Part shown: positions 1-10,678 of the stretch, in pieces
Layout of the letters: the number at the start of each line of letters is the position of its first letter
Position numbering within the stretch: position 1 is the stretch's first letter
Source of the DNA: Toxonevra muliebris
Lineage: Eukaryota > Arthropoda > Insecta > Diptera > Pallopteridae
Assembly (NCBI GenBank): GCA_963691655.1
Contig: OY829330.1
Span: forward strand, 3,996,793-4,060,792
Length of the DNA: 64,000 nt
Direction: 5' to 3'
Program-made: the position numbers and the translations under genes
Notes under the pieces: model-generated
Database searches by the model: none
What the model was told of the DNA's origin: nothing
Seen by the model: the letters and a program-made list of their open reading frames with translations, nothing else

Positions 1-387
1 TTAATGCCTAGCTAGTGCCTGGCACGCATGCCTCGTTAGGGGCTAGACATGTTGGCTTCATGAAGCGTGGCATAACATTAGCAATGAGGCTTTCTAATTT
101 TTTCTCGACAGGCCTCCCAGACAGATCCCTTCATGAGGGTATAAATGCGTATTTTAAATACATTCGTTCAATGTTATAAACTTCAACATTTAATTTTTTT
201 ATATTCTGTCACAAAAATTTTGAAACAATTAAAAAAAAATGGGATTTCGGTATTTGAAGTTAAGTTTTTTGAAAATGATACCATATCATATTTCAATATG
301 CATACTGTAGCTTTTTACACATAATATGAAAGAAGAAATTATTTGATTAAATAGTATAGCATTACAGAGTCCTCAAATATTTGTTTA
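1..387. other. unassigned AT-rich stretch
   Basis: I see no gene, repeat boundary or RNA here. It probably includes the inner part of the hAT-like element whose right end lies at 451-463, but no transposase motif is legible. Confidence 0.4.
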
Positions 388-463
388 TTGAAATGCGTTC
401 GCGCCTCCCTTCAAATCTGTCTACGTCCTCCAGGGGTCGCGCCCCACCACTTGAGAACCACTG
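388..463. repeat. right end of a hAT-like element
   Basis: The stretch ends in TTGAGAACCACTG (451-463), the reverse complement of CAGTGGTTCTCAA, a terminal sequence common in hAT transposons. It is preceded by GC-rich GGGGTCGCGCCCC, also usual next to such ends. The left end was not found and may lie before the window. The short reading frame across it is accidental. Confidence 0.5.
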
Positions 464-713
464 GTGTAGGTACTAATTTTTTAAGTGACAATAATTTTCA
501 TTTTTCAAAAAATTTTTATGAAACAATAGATCAGTGGGGTAACAAGGGGGGATTGGGGACGATACAATATTCTCGAAATGTTATTTTTTTTATTTTGTTA
601 GAGTTTATGTTTTTTCTAATTTAGAAAAAATATTTTTGTATCAAAAATTTGTTAAAATCCATTTGCATAATTCACAAAGTTGATAAGTATGAACAACTTG
701 TTAAAATGAAATA

Positions 714-743
714 CAGTAGAAACTCGGCTCTTGCAAATACTCG
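714..743. repeat. possible pogo/Tigger-like terminal repeat
   Basis: TACAGTAGAAACTCGGCTC starts with the TA target at 712-713 and resembles pogo/Tigger-type ends (CAGT followed by a CTCG block). No matching right end was found, so this may be a solitary or truncated terminus. Confidence 0.25.
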
Positions 744-1061
744 ACACTTGCATCACTGTTGCACAACTGCGTTTTTATTTTTCCAGATACAAGTCCGTTT
801 TTTTTGTATTAGTTAATTAATATTATTTTGCCTCCCCTTGTGGTTATTATTACTTTAATTTGGTTTGGTCTACTATTAACCAGATTTTGGCGTTCACTGG
901 GTGTTATGGACTACCCATTTTCTTAGATTTTGGCATTTAATTCCCAAACAGGTTTTTACGGATCATTTACCAGATGTTTCTTCATAACTGGCTAAACACT
1001 TTCAATCACTTGAGACCAGGGCTAGATCTCATACACTTATTTGTTAGGAATTTAACCAATT
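744..1061. other. unassigned AT-rich stretch
   Basis: No supported feature. It could belong to the element whose pogo-like end lies just upstream. Confidence 0.4.
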
Positions 1062-1247
1062 TTGGGTGAATTTAACGATAAAAGGCGGCATATCATTCTG
1101 CTGAAAGATAAACTCTCTATGAGTGTTCAATCTATTCACGCATGGTATGAGGTTACCTTAGAGAATGGGTACATGGTCTGCAACTTTTGTGGTGCCGCCA
1201 AAAAACTGCAATTACCCTACGCCTTTTGCAGGCATGCACACTTATAA
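1062..1247 (+). pseudogene. possible BED-type zinc-finger fragment
   Basis: A 61-codon open frame ends in a pattern resembling a BED finger: an aromatic pair (WYEV), then CNFC about 13 residues on, and HAH at the C-terminal end. BED fingers are DNA-binding domains found at the N-terminus of many hAT transposases and in domesticated host proteins. The frame closes right after the histidines and no transposase core follows, so it would be a fragment. The Cys/His spacing is irregular and chance cannot be excluded. The hAT end at 451-463 is the only supporting context. Confidence 0.2.
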
Positions 1248-2054
1248 CATATCGCTGCCAGGAAACTTAACCATGCCTTTAAGACATTCAAGTTGATAGG
1301 TGCTTTTTCGAAATCACTCTCGGATATCATTTTTGATTTATTACTGAATATAATTGAGTTCCATTGTCATCGTATTTCCTTTTGTTTATCGGTTAATAGT
1401 GGCTTTTCTTTGGCCTAAAAAATTTTAAAAAATATGGAAGAAAAATAAAATATTGACCCTGCCTTATAAAGCCCATAAGTAATTTTTCGAAATTTTTCCT
1501 CGTTCACTCATGTCCTACTAATTCTCCTATTGCTCTTAACCACTCTCATGCTGCGTTTCATTAGGTGCTTCATCTGTTTTTTTCCTCCAATTGCAGGTAG
1601 TATCCTTCAATCACAATCGGTCAAGTCGAATACACTTCCACTATTGGCAGCCTTGTATGACGCTGAGTTATTTTTTTTAATTTTTTAACTATAAATTGTG
1701 CTGACGATCTTTCTAATCTCAACTCTTTTGAATTAGTAAAAAAATTTTCGCCAGATTTTATTTTATTTATTATTAACTTAACGAATATCTGTGCAGGCAG
1801 GTTTTTCGTAATCCCTGACATTACTTGAGTGGCAAATATTTCACAGAATGCGATATTAATATTTTTTTAGTCTCTTACTAACAGTTAAATGCTATTGCGC
1901 TTGTTATTTTGCCTACTTTGTTTTTCATTTCTAATTTTTTTCTAGTGTATGTATTAATAGTGGTCAACCATTATTTTGTAATGCAATGAGTATGCTGGAG
2001 TAAAGTACAAACATTTTGTTTGTTTTTTAAGATTTTTACTTTTGACGATAATTT
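1248..2054. other. unassigned AT-rich stretch
   Basis: The 66-codon minus frame near 1621-1821 has no recognisable motif. Nothing else is supported. Confidence 0.4.
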
Positions 2055-2571
2055 TTATACCAAAACATTAGAGACGAGCTCTTTTAACAATGGACCATTT
2101 TTAGCATCATCATCTGAATTATCAGATTCATCACCAGAGAATTCCATTCCTTCCAATTCTTCTTCTCCTTCATTTTCTCGTTCTTCATTTTCATTTTCTT
2201 CGTGATCGTATTGAAAAATATGTTTACTCCACCAACATGTTTCGGCTAATATGGCATCGTTTTCCTCTGTATCTGGATTGAATGGCATTGCAGTTTGATG
2301 ATAGCGCACTCCCAGCTCATCTGATTCGGTCAACTGTCGGCAGAACGAAGTGAATTTTTAGCGATATATCGACTTCAATTTTGAAAAAAGTATCGAACAT
2401 TCGTCGCATATATCCTTCATAATTGGGAGAGCGATGTTTGTCTAAAAGTCCAACGATGATTTCTTTTATCGACGTCCACGCAACTATTTCATTGTCTACC
2501 AAAGCCCTGTCAAAGTGTTCAGACTTGACCAATTTCCGAACATCAGGACTATTTAAGAAGAACGCCTGCAA
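2055..2571 (-). pseudogene. fragment of a multicopy, transposon-associated arthropod protein
   Basis: Two minus-strand frames (2571 to about 2317, then about 2333 to 2055) join across a one-base shift into about 170 residues. The first holds SPDVRKLVKSEHFD, a VAWTSIKEIIVGLL block, HRSPNYEG and SLKIHF. The second holds SDELGVRYHQ, then CWW and a very acidic tail rich in Glu, Asp and Asn. In order and spacing this matches, from memory, the C-terminal part of an uncharacterised arthropod family (pattern SLKIHFLxSHLD, then SDExGERFHQ, then DYCW) that occurs in many near-identical copies. Its biochemical role is unknown to me. The frameshift and the lack of the N-terminal part indicate a dead copy. 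The acidic tail may be simple-sequence drift. Confidence 0.55.
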
Positions 2572-3449
2572 TATGAAATCGTTGCAATGTTGATTTTGAC
2601 GAAACGAAATGTAACAGTCCGAACCAAAGCCGAGAGCTGTAATTGTTTCGCCGAAATTGACATTTTGTAAATGTGCAATTTCACGTCAAGAGTATCGATT
2701 TTTAGTAAATTTGAAATAAAATTATTATATTGTATATGTATGGAAATAAATGTCACGTAAACATAAATACTTCTTCTAGTACATTTTAATACATTTTTGA
2801 CAGAAGAAGGAGCAAGAAATTTTAAATATTTTCGAAATTAGTGTAAAATAGTTCCAAAGAATTGCCATTTTTCTAACATTTGGTCTCAAAAATTGCGTTT
2901 ATTTGTACATACTTAAACGATATATCGGATACATCCCAAAAAAATCGATTTATAAGTCAAAATTAGGGTATCTGAAAAACCCTAAAATGGCCTGAGTCTC
3001 AAAAAATTCAAAAAATAATAAAAAAAACGAGCTAAGTTTTACAAACCCAGCGAGGGTTTTGCTATTAGATAGGTATATTTTTAAAAAAAAAATAGTCCAG
3101 TGCGGTTTGATTTTTGGTGTTGCACAGTGTTATAGAATAAATAAAATATATACCTAAATGTATTATAATGTAATTATATATATTTTTTTATTTTTTAGTC
3201 GTACATTTTTATTTTCACTCGATGCAACACTGACTTGCACTTGATACTTACGACACAAAAAGCTTGTTCATTACGTCCCAGAGATCTGCAATGTATACTG
3301 GCAAACTGAATATATTCAACTCATGATCCCAAAATTCTTCAATCCATATACATCCATATTTATTGAAACGCTGTCGAACCTCATATCTAGCCTTAAATTT
3401 GAGGTTCGCATCATACTCATACTTAACCACATGTATGACATTGTATACT
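2572..3449. other. unassigned AT-rich stretch
   Basis: No feature supported. Short frames here have no recognisable motif. Any 5' LINE sequence before 3450 is too decayed to read. Confidence 0.4.
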
Positions 3450-3485
3450 TAGACTCCCCTTCACTCAATAGGCCTATTCACGATA

Positions 3486-3712
3486 AATGTTATCTGGGGC
3501 AGCAGCAAGTGCAGCGTAAGAGGGACTCATCTTCTCAACCACATACTATTTTCTGTACTGAACATACAAAATGTTGGGAACCAATCCACTTTTGTGACAC
3601 CTACTAGACAGGAGGTTATTGAACTAACTCTAACGAAAAGATAGTGCAGTCAGTTGCAAACTGCAAGGTCCTTAGAGATGACTCTTTATCAGACCACAGA
3701 TATATCGAGTTT
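3486..3712 (+). pseudogene. LINE endonuclease, C-terminal part
   Basis: Frame 3486-3641 reads from NVIWGSS through GNQSTFVTPTR to EVIELTL and a stop at 3642. After a frame change, LRDDSLSDHRYIEF follows (about 3672-3712). These are the C-terminal core motifs of the APE-type endonuclease that nicks target DNA for LINE insertion. The SDH motif is intact. The N-terminal catalytic residues are missing or unreadable upstream, where the usual CDANAHH segment is degraded. Confidence 0.65.
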
Positions 3713-3852
3713 CAGTATGGTGCTGAAGTTAATCCTTTAAGGCTCATAAGAAATCCGAAAAGGCGGATTGGGCAAAGTTTAGAGTAGAACTGGCTTCATT
3801 AAGCTGTGCTCTACCCCCTAAACTACGCAACGAGCGAGGTCTGGAAGCAGCG

Positions 3853-5060
3853 GTGGAAAATCTCACCTCTGCTCTTCAGACCAGTTTTGAGCGTTCCTGT
3901 CCCTGTCCCCCTCGCCAGTCTCTTGCTAAAATTCCTGTTCCGTGGTGGAGCAAGGAGTTGCAAGCCCTGCGGGTTGAGTCGAGAAAACTTATCAACAGGG
4001 CTCTCAAGACTAATTTTGATGAGCACTGGGCTCTATATCGTCAAAAGCAGAAGGAGTATAAAAAGCTAATTCGAGATTCGAAAAGAGCTTCCTTTAGAAA
4101 TTTCTGCAGCGGTATTGAAACTATGTCTGAAACAGCTAGATTGGCGAAAAACCTCAAAAAGGGTCAAGCCAACCGACTGTGTTCACTCAAAAAATCTGAT
4201 GGCACTTTCACGGAATCAAAAAGTGATATGTTCAGCTTAATGCTGGAATCTCATTTTCCGGGCAATCAGGTCTCTGTTGTTCAACATCCCACTTTTCCGG
4301 AAGCGGGAAGGGTTAGTTCGACAGTTTCACAGCGTAACTGGTGGGTTGCCAGGACAGTGGCGAATGAATATGCGATTAGGTTTGCTATTGCTTCCTTTGA
4401 CAGCCTCAAATCGCCAGGTCCGAATGGTATACTCCCAGTTGCTCTGAAAGAGGGTATGGTGCAATTGCTACCGGTTTTGAAGAAGATCTTCATCTCCAGT
4501 TTGGCTCTCGCTCACATACCTTAACAATGGAGGTTGGTTAAAGTCCCAATCCCAAAAGTTTCAGACCAATTAGCATGATGTCTTTCTTACTAAAATGTCT
4601 TTAGCGCTGTATTGAACACCGCATCCGTAGTGAGTCGTTATTGTTACATCCTCTCTTTTCATTTCAGCATGCCTACCAGTGTGGAAAATCTTGTGAGACG
4701 GCCCTGCAAAGTCTGGTAGGTCGGACTGAGCAGGCCCTCAACAGGAAAGAATACACTCTTGGTATTTTTGTTGATATTGAGGGAGCTTTTGACAACGCGA
4801 CTTTTGACGGCATGTGCAATGCAGCAGGTCAGCATGGAGCGGATCCGGTTCTTGTTAACTGGATTCGCTCAATGCTGTCACATAGACTTATGATGGTTCA
4901 AGCTGATTGTGGTTAATCTGTGACTTGTGGCGTGAATAGAGGATGTCCCCAAGGGGGGTACTCTCTCCACTGCTGTGGTGTCTGCTGGTTGATTCTGTGC
5001 TTGTTTCCCTAAATGAGTCGGCCATCTACACACAGACCTATGCCGATGATGTTGCTTAAT
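3853..5060 (+). pseudogene. LINE reverse transcriptase, broken
   Basis: The frame from 3853 runs to a stop at 4522. It includes the connector (PVPWWSKEL, SRKLINRALKTN), LESHFPG, and the fingers motif KSPGPNGILP, where Asn replaces the usual Asp. After a frame change come FRPISMMSFLLK, a stop, then QHAYQCGKSCETAL and the first catalytic aspartate in FVDIEGAFDN. A stop at 4914-4916, RGCPQGG with a one-base slip before VLSPLLW, and the YADD catalytic pair (5039-5050) followed by a stop complete the domain. All RT blocks are present in the correct order, so this is an old full-domain copy. Confidence 0.8.
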
Positions 5061-5484
5061 CACAGGCCAATCGGTCGGGTATGTTTGTAGGAAGGCCCAA
5101 ACTGCTCTGAATATGATAGACTCTTTGTGTTGGTCAAACGGGCTATGGGTTAACACTCTTAGAACTGGTGTTATTCTTTTCACCAGGAGAAGGAAAATCG
5201 ATGGTCTCGTTTTACCAGTACTCAGAGAAATCACTATTCACCTTACCCATGAAGTAAAATATCTATGAGTCATTCTAGATACCAAACTTTTATGGCGTTT
5301 TCATGTTCAGCTAAAGGTTTCCAAGGCACTGGCAGCTTTTTGTCAATGTAAGGGTCTATCACCTTATAAAGTCTTATGGCTTTATATTATGATTAGACTC
5401 ATCATCACCTATGCATCCATAGTCTGGTGGAGCTGACTTAATGTTGACAGCGTTAGGAAAGCTCTTGCCAGACTTCAAAGGGCT

Positions 5485-6509
5485 GTGGCCATTTTTTGTA
5501 CTGGAGCTTTTTCTACAACACCTGGCTCATCCTTGGATGCATTGCTCAACTTACCACCCCTTAATATTTTTGCTCAAGGAGAGGCTGCCAAAGCCATCTG
5601 TAGGTTTAAACGAAATGGGTATGACACTTGCTGGGATATTGGTGACATTGTTGAAGATACTGACTGGTACCTACCAGTTCTATCAATTCCATCCGATACA
5701 ATGCCTACAATTCCAGTTTCAAAACAGCGTTATACAATACAAATTCCAGAGGCACAATCTTGGTTTTTGCCGGGACCTGAGCCAGGAGTTGATTGTAAGC
5801 GCATTTTCACTGACGGCTCCAAAGCAGAATTCGGTTCGGGTTCTGGGCTCTGCATTGAAAATGATAGAGTGCACCTTCACTTCTATCTTGGGTTGTATGC
5901 TTTTGCTTTTCAAGCAGAAATTTTTGCATTGTAAATCCAGGCTTGTGTTGGAAAACACAATAGCCAGCTATTGATATGGGTTTCCTGGACACTCAGAAAT
6001 TTCAGGAAATGTATCTACTCACCTTCTGGCCAGAAAGGGGGTTCGGAAACTGGTTTCTTGGGCCCAAAACCTGTACTCTGTCGTCTACAGCCATCAAGAC
6101 CACCATTAATGAGTTGGTCGATTTGACCCACAATAGTAAATGGGAGGAACTGAGGGGCGTTAGACACACAAAGACCATTTAATCTGTTATCTCGAAGCGT
6201 CTAACAGACTTTCGGTTATCACTTAATAGAAAGAGCTGTAGGCAGCTGGTGGGACTATACATAGGACACTTCTCTTGGGCCAAACATTTGAATATGATTG
6301 GCCTGGGAGCTAGTGCCTTCTGTGCTTCCTGTGGTTTGGAGGAAGAATGTGAAGAGACGGCAGACCACTTTCTTAGTGTCTGCCCCGCTTTCTGCCAGAT
6401 CAGAGTAAGCATATTTGGTACTGGAGTGTTGGGAGACGAACACCTGAGCTCTCTAACACCGCTGGATCTGCTAAGATTTATTAATAAATCTGGTAGATTT
6501 AAAGAATAG
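5485..6509 (+). pseudogene. LINE thumb, RNase H and Cys/His C-terminus, broken
   Basis: The frame from 5485 to 5934 begins in the post-RT region (TGAFSTTPGSSLDALLNLPP, FAQGEAAKAICR) and enters RNase H with IFTDGSK and FQAEIFAL, holding the Asp and Glu expected for RNA strand degradation. After a stop and frame changes, 6249-6509 encodes the C-terminal end: LVGLYIGHFSWAKHL, then CASCGLEEECEETADHFLSV and further Cys residues, a knuckle seen in this group of LINEs. The last residues (LLRFINKSGRF) closely match the tail of the separate LINE fragment at 61.8-62.0 kb. Confidence 0.75.
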
Positions 6510-6850
6510 CAAAAAGGAACACAGGATATAGCAAAATGGACGTAAAACTTGTCTGAGTGCTATATTCATGAATACTTCTTTTGCTTTTCCAAAAAAAAAA
6601 AAAAAAATTTGTACCAAATCGTGAATAAGTCTAATATGTAAAGGCGAAGCAAAATAAGTATGAGTAGTCGGTAAGGCCTCAGTAACTAGGGCTATTTTTT
6701 TTTATTCAAGAAATCTCTTTATCAAAAGAGAACCAAACTACTCGTTGGTTTTTGTTTTGTTATCTGTGTATGCAGATAATTCGTTAGATAATTCTGAGAA
6801 ATGCCGTTACTAATGTGTTCTCTCTCTCTCATTTGTTATTTATTCCCGCT

Positions 6851-7589
6851 TAAGCATTGATTTTTACAGTAATGCTTTGTTCAATGAGTGAATTTTAAAG
6901 AACTTCCGATGCTAATATTTTGGAATTGGCTTAACCGACTTCAAATCTGATAAGTTTTGGCTAACCTACTAGCCAAGTTCTTTAAATTGATATATAATAT
7001 AACAGTGCAGCACTTCTGGATCTTCTGGAATAAAATTAGTGTAACTAATAAATGTATAGATTTGCATGCAACAATAAAAAAAAACATTGTGCGAGTGTGT
7101 GTCGCTCCGTTGCGTTAATATGGTACTTCCCCTTCTTTTACGACAGATCAACAAAGAAATAAATAATTGTGTTATTTATTTCATTTTTGATTTATTTTTA
7201 CTTGTACATTTATTGTTATGTTTAAGAAATAAAGAAAAATATGTGGTTACATTAATTTTTACATTTCACATTTTCATACTAATATGTACTACCGGCTCGA
7301 CGTAGACACGAGATATATAAATATTACCACGTTTATATCAACTGGCTTTCAATGGTGTCTCTCTGTCAGTCTGTCTGTTCGGTAGGAATTTTACAATCGA
7401 TTTTAAACTATCTTCGCGATGAGCTAGAGACTTAAAATTTTAGATATAGTTCAGAACTGGATGACAATGCAATATGAAGTACCTAAAATATATATAAATA
7501 TAATAATGTAAAATATTAGCATCGGAAGTTTTTCAATTATATTCATAGATCAAAGCATTACATTCATCGTTGTACAAATCATTGCTTTA
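6851..7589. mobile_element. MITE with 70-80 bp terminal inverted repeats
   Basis: The left arm (6851-6921) and right arm (7510-7589) are inverted copies. Both carry AACTTCCGATGCTAATATTT in one orientation and a TAATGCTTTG block further out; the right arm has about nine extra bases. The interior (about 590 bp) has no transposase. Its part around 7340-7470 (GTCTGTCTGTTCGG, GATGAGCTAGAGACTT) looks like widely repeated insect sequence. Superfamily unknown; no clear target duplication. Confidence 0.65.
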
Positions 7590-7611
7590 GTTGGAGTAGA
7601 ATATATGTATA

Positions 7612-7840
7612 CATATGTGTGTACATTAGAGTGCCATTAATTTTCGAAAGTCAGAAAATATTCCGCGGCACCCCTCGATCGGTTCGTTTTACTCAAAAAA
7701 TTATCTGTGTAAAATTTCAGGTCAATTGGATAAGGGGAAGTGGTGTCCCAAGAGCTCCAAAATTTGGAAAAAACGGTTTTTGTGCACAAAATTCATATTT
7801 GATTCTTTATATCTCAGACATTTTTGATTTTACATAAAAA
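7612..7840. repeat. dispersed repeat segment starting GTGTACATTAGAGT
   Basis: The stretch begins near GTGTACATTAGAGTGCC. The same GTGTACATTAGAGT word recurs at about 29737-29750 with different downstream sequence, so it may be an element end. The rest (for example CCGCGGCACCCC) resembles multicopy fly DNA. No coding content. Confidence 0.3.
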
Positions 7841-8044
7841 CTGTCTTTACAATTATTTATAGATCTATCAAAGGGGAATAATTCACTCATATAAATTTTT
7901 TCGAAATTCCTAATAACAATTGAATAAAAGAAAAAAATAAGCTGAAATTACCCGATTAAATCTAGCAAGTTTTACAAATGTCCGCACAACTGCTTTTTTT
8001 TTACTTATTCGCTAAAAAAAACATAGTAACACCTGCATAATAAA

Positions 8045-8430
8045 AATTAATTAAGATTCGAGATCAGCCTACATTTGGCGAGAGCTAGGCAATTGAAGAG
8101 ACGGTGAAAAGCCGTTTCCTCCTCCTCCTCATCAAGGCAGCTCCTAAAAAAGTCGTGTGTGGGCTATCGTATTCTATTGACATGTTAACCAAACAGACAA
8201 TGCCCACTACCACTACGTTGCTAATAGGATTATGTGAGAAATAGGGAATGTTGGGGCTAGCCTTGCCAGCTCATTGGTTTTATAATTGCCTGGAATGTCC
8301 TTGTGCCCTGATACCCAATACCGGTGTATATTGAGCCGTTCCGATATCTCTTTAGGAGATAGTCGGCAGTTAGCGACCAACTTAGAGGTAGTAAATAAAT
8401 ATCAAGTGATTTTATGGCTGTTTGACTATC
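8045..8430 (-). pseudogene. LINE RNase H and Cys/His tail fragment
   Basis: Read on the minus strand, 8430-8401 gives DSQTAIKSLD, the central RNase H block. After frame changes, YWVSGHKDIPGNYKTNELAR follows (about 8335-8275), the C-terminal RNase H block with its catalytic Asp region. Further on, FRSCLDEEEEET, H, NC and LALAKCRL form the Cys/His knuckle of R1/LOA/I-type LINEs (about 8150-8060). It is an independent, strongly decayed 3' fragment in the opposite orientation to the 3.4-6.6 kb LINE. Confidence 0.65.
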
Positions 8431-9372
8431 TATTAACTAGTAGTGAAGATGGCTAGCTAAAAGCTATTAAATTTACAAAATGAGTAAATAGGGAAATACT
8501 GACGAAATTGGGAAATAGAAAGGCATGTGATTTTCATTAAAAATCAAAATAATATTATCAATAACACTGCAAAATGTAGTTTTGATAAGCATTTCCTTTC
8601 GATTTTAAATTTAATTTTAAAAATAGGAATGAAAAATTTATGAACCCTGTTTCACCTATCCACCTCTAGTTGTGAATCTAACGCGTCGCATCATCTGGTG
8701 CTGGAAAAATTCCAAATAGCATTGCCAAAAAATTAGAACTATTTTTTCTACATTTACAAACACCTGAGTACTCTTTCTATTTCATATTAATTTTTTAACT
8801 TTTTAAATCTAGTGGTAGTAGGACAAACATTTGTATCTGTTCCGTACCCTGTGCCCCCCTGCTCCGCAGGCATTCTATTTTGTGTGGCTGTATTGGATTG
8901 CGCAGAAGGTTCTTCAATGCTACGCAAATTTAAACCTAAAATTAAATAAAAACAGTTTTCAAATATAGTAGGGTTTATTTAAAATTAACGTACTTATTCT
9001 TAACTCTTCCTAAATTCCCAATATTTTCCCATAACAAACGTGGATCAATCTATAAAGTACTCACGAAATTTTAAAACTTCATAGCAAATCGTTGATTGAT
9101 TTAGTGTTTAATGTCAAAATTTAGAAAATTTTTTAAGAATTAGGTTTTCTTTATCATCAAAACAGGGTAAAAAAATTTGATTAAACGGTCAGAATTATTT
9201 TATTTGTCAACTAATTACAGAAAAGAGCTAGATATTAAGATATTGATACAAACAACAAACAGTTGTACAGCTCCGAGCTGTTAAGTACAATTAATAGTCT
9301 TGGTTAACTATCCTATCTTGTTAACCATCATTTATTAGCTTCCAAAAGCTGTTAACTAGCTTCAGCATAGAC
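8431..9372. other. unassigned AT-rich stretch
   Basis: No gene or repeat boundary is supported. It may hold upstream parts of the minus-strand LINE fragment, unreadable. Confidence 0.35.
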
Positions 9373-9681
9373 TTAACCCTTTCAGAAGAAAGGGTACTTC
9401 TCTCAATAGGAAAAAATCGGGGTGTTGATTTTCATGTTTATGAGCCCCTACATTTCATTCTATTATTTAGTATTTTTAATAATTTTTTTGAAATCAACGA
9501 CTTTGAGAACACAATAAAATAAAATTAAAAAAACGTGTTATGCTTCGATTGTAACAAAATAAGTGCCAAACGATAGAGGAGAAAACAACAAAGATCTCAA
9601 TACAAAAATTGTTTGGTTGGCATTTAAATCAAAGTCAAGAAAAATGTACACATATGTGTTCGAAAATCCTGAGACGGTTAA
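9373..9681. mobile_element. possible TTAA-flanked MITE abutting the next one
   Basis: TTAA (9373-9376) is followed by CCCTTTCAGA. Before the TTAA at 9678-9681 the reverse complement reads CCGTCTCAGG, matching 8 of 10 terminal bases. If real, it is a 301 bp piggyBac-type MITE sharing a TTAA with the element that starts at 9682. The short match makes this tentative. Confidence 0.25.
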
Positions 9682-10495
9682 CCCTCTAACGACGACCTCG
9701 ATAGTCTAGTGGGTAGTCCACTAGACTTTCATCCGGGAGGTTAGGGCTCGATTCTCGTCTTCGTCTGGCGGTTAATTTTCATAATTTTCTTATATTCACT
9801 ATCAATATAAAGTATATGAGAATTATACGATAGTGCCATTACCACACCTTGGTTGGTAATGGCAAAGCCACCAAGCCGATAAAAAATTGTCACACCGCCG
9901 TTGAACTGTAGGTCCAACTATGTGGTATCACAATGGGCCGTTAAGGCCTAAGTATGTCTCTCGACAGCCACTCCAACCCAACCTAACCTAACCCTCTAAC
10001 CCGCAAGGTTGAAATAATATTAAAACAAAAACCAGAATTTTTGTTTTCAGTTAAAAATGAATATGAAGTCCATTTTTTGATTAGTTTTTAAGCTGAGCAG
10101 TTAGCTGAGAAAAACGAAGGGCTTCCCTTATGCGGCCTTGCGGGCTTAAGCCAAAAAATAAAGATATATGTAGGCAATTCACAAGGTGTCTCATTTGATC
10201 TTGTATCCTCTAATTTGCCATAAATTCTTACTTTTCATACAAAATTATGATTATACGACAGTATATGAGGAAACTTAGAAATATTTTTTTTTAGATTTTT
10301 ATAAAAAACTTATATGCGCGATAATTTTTCGTCAGAAAACAACATTTTGTACACATAAAAATTACAATAAACAAATTGTGTGTTTATTCTTTCTTCAGGT
10401 CTGCCAATTAATTAAAAAAAAATAAATTTGTACTTGTTCATTGATTAAAATAGAGTGAAGGCTGCCTCAGGCAGCCTTACGGGTTAGAGGGTTAA
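9678..10495. mobile_element. piggyBac-type MITE interrupted by a SINE
   Basis: TTAA at 9678-9681 and 10492-10495 flank an element whose ends, once the SINE and its target duplication are removed, are CCCTCTAACCCGCAAGG and the inverse of CCCTCTAACCCGTAAGG. These are 17 bp inverted repeats with one mismatch. A TTAA target and CCC-starting ends are the hallmark of piggyBac transposons. The element is about 500 bp without the SINE and has no transposase, so it would have been moved by an autonomous relative. Confidence 0.8.
9691..9988 (+). mobile_element. tRNA-Glu-derived SINE with perfect 12 bp target duplication
   Basis: The 5' 75 bp resemble a tRNA: an A-box-like TAGTCTAGTGG, an anticodon-loop equivalent CTTTCAT with anticodon TTC (Glu), and a B-box near 9746-9756. 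The body is shared with copies at 28893 and 39418. It ends in AACCCAACCTAACC. The 12 bp TAACCCTCTAAC occurs on both sides (9679-9690 and 9989-10000), an exact target duplication. SINEs are transcribed by RNA polymerase III and moved by LINE machinery. The B-box has drifted (GCTCGATTC). Confidence 0.85.
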
Positions 10496-10678
10496 AAATG
10501 AACGCATTTTTCTAGTATATGGTGCTTAAAGTTGAATATCTCAGTCAAACCTCAATGGACTTCAAAAATTGAGAGCTTATTAAAAACAGAATTGAATGCA
10601 GTTTATTTTCATCATCATCATTCAAAATTAAAAATTTTTCAATTGTCAGTATACTTTGCCCTCAAACTTCGATATTCC

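Larger units (their letters stand above)
3450..6607 (+). mobile_element. decayed, 5'-truncated non-LTR retrotransposon (R1/LOA/I-like)
   Basis: One LINE open reading frame can be followed in order through many stops and frameshifts. The endonuclease C-terminus is read as NVIWGSS (from 3486), EVIELTL (about 3612) and, in another frame, SDHRYIEF (3689). The linker and fingers start at 3853. Reverse transcriptase shows FRPISMMSFLLK (4560), QHAYQCGKSCETAL, DIEGAFDN, RGCPQGG (about 4940) and YADDVA (5039). RNase H shows IFTDGSK (about 5800). A Cys/His knuckle (CASC, then H and C) lies near 6330-6385. The element ends in a poly(A) run at 6591-6607. Intact relatives copy their RNA by target-primed reverse transcription. 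Encoded RNase H places it in the R1/LOA/I group rather than jockey. Stops include those at 3642, 4522 and 4916. It cannot be active. Confidence 0.85.

Noticed and set aside
4878..5234. 118-codon minus-strand frame
   Set aside because: It overlaps the YADD part of the plus-strand LINE reverse transcriptase and is its antisense shadow.
9700..9770. Functional tRNA-Glu gene at the SINE heads
   Set aside because: The acceptor stem does not close and the head is joined to a conserved non-tRNA body present in three copies.
9970..10003. AACCCAACCTAACCTAACCC as possible insect telomeric repeat (TTAGG)n
   Set aside because: Only about two imperfect units, and they are the 3' end of the SINE followed by its target duplication.
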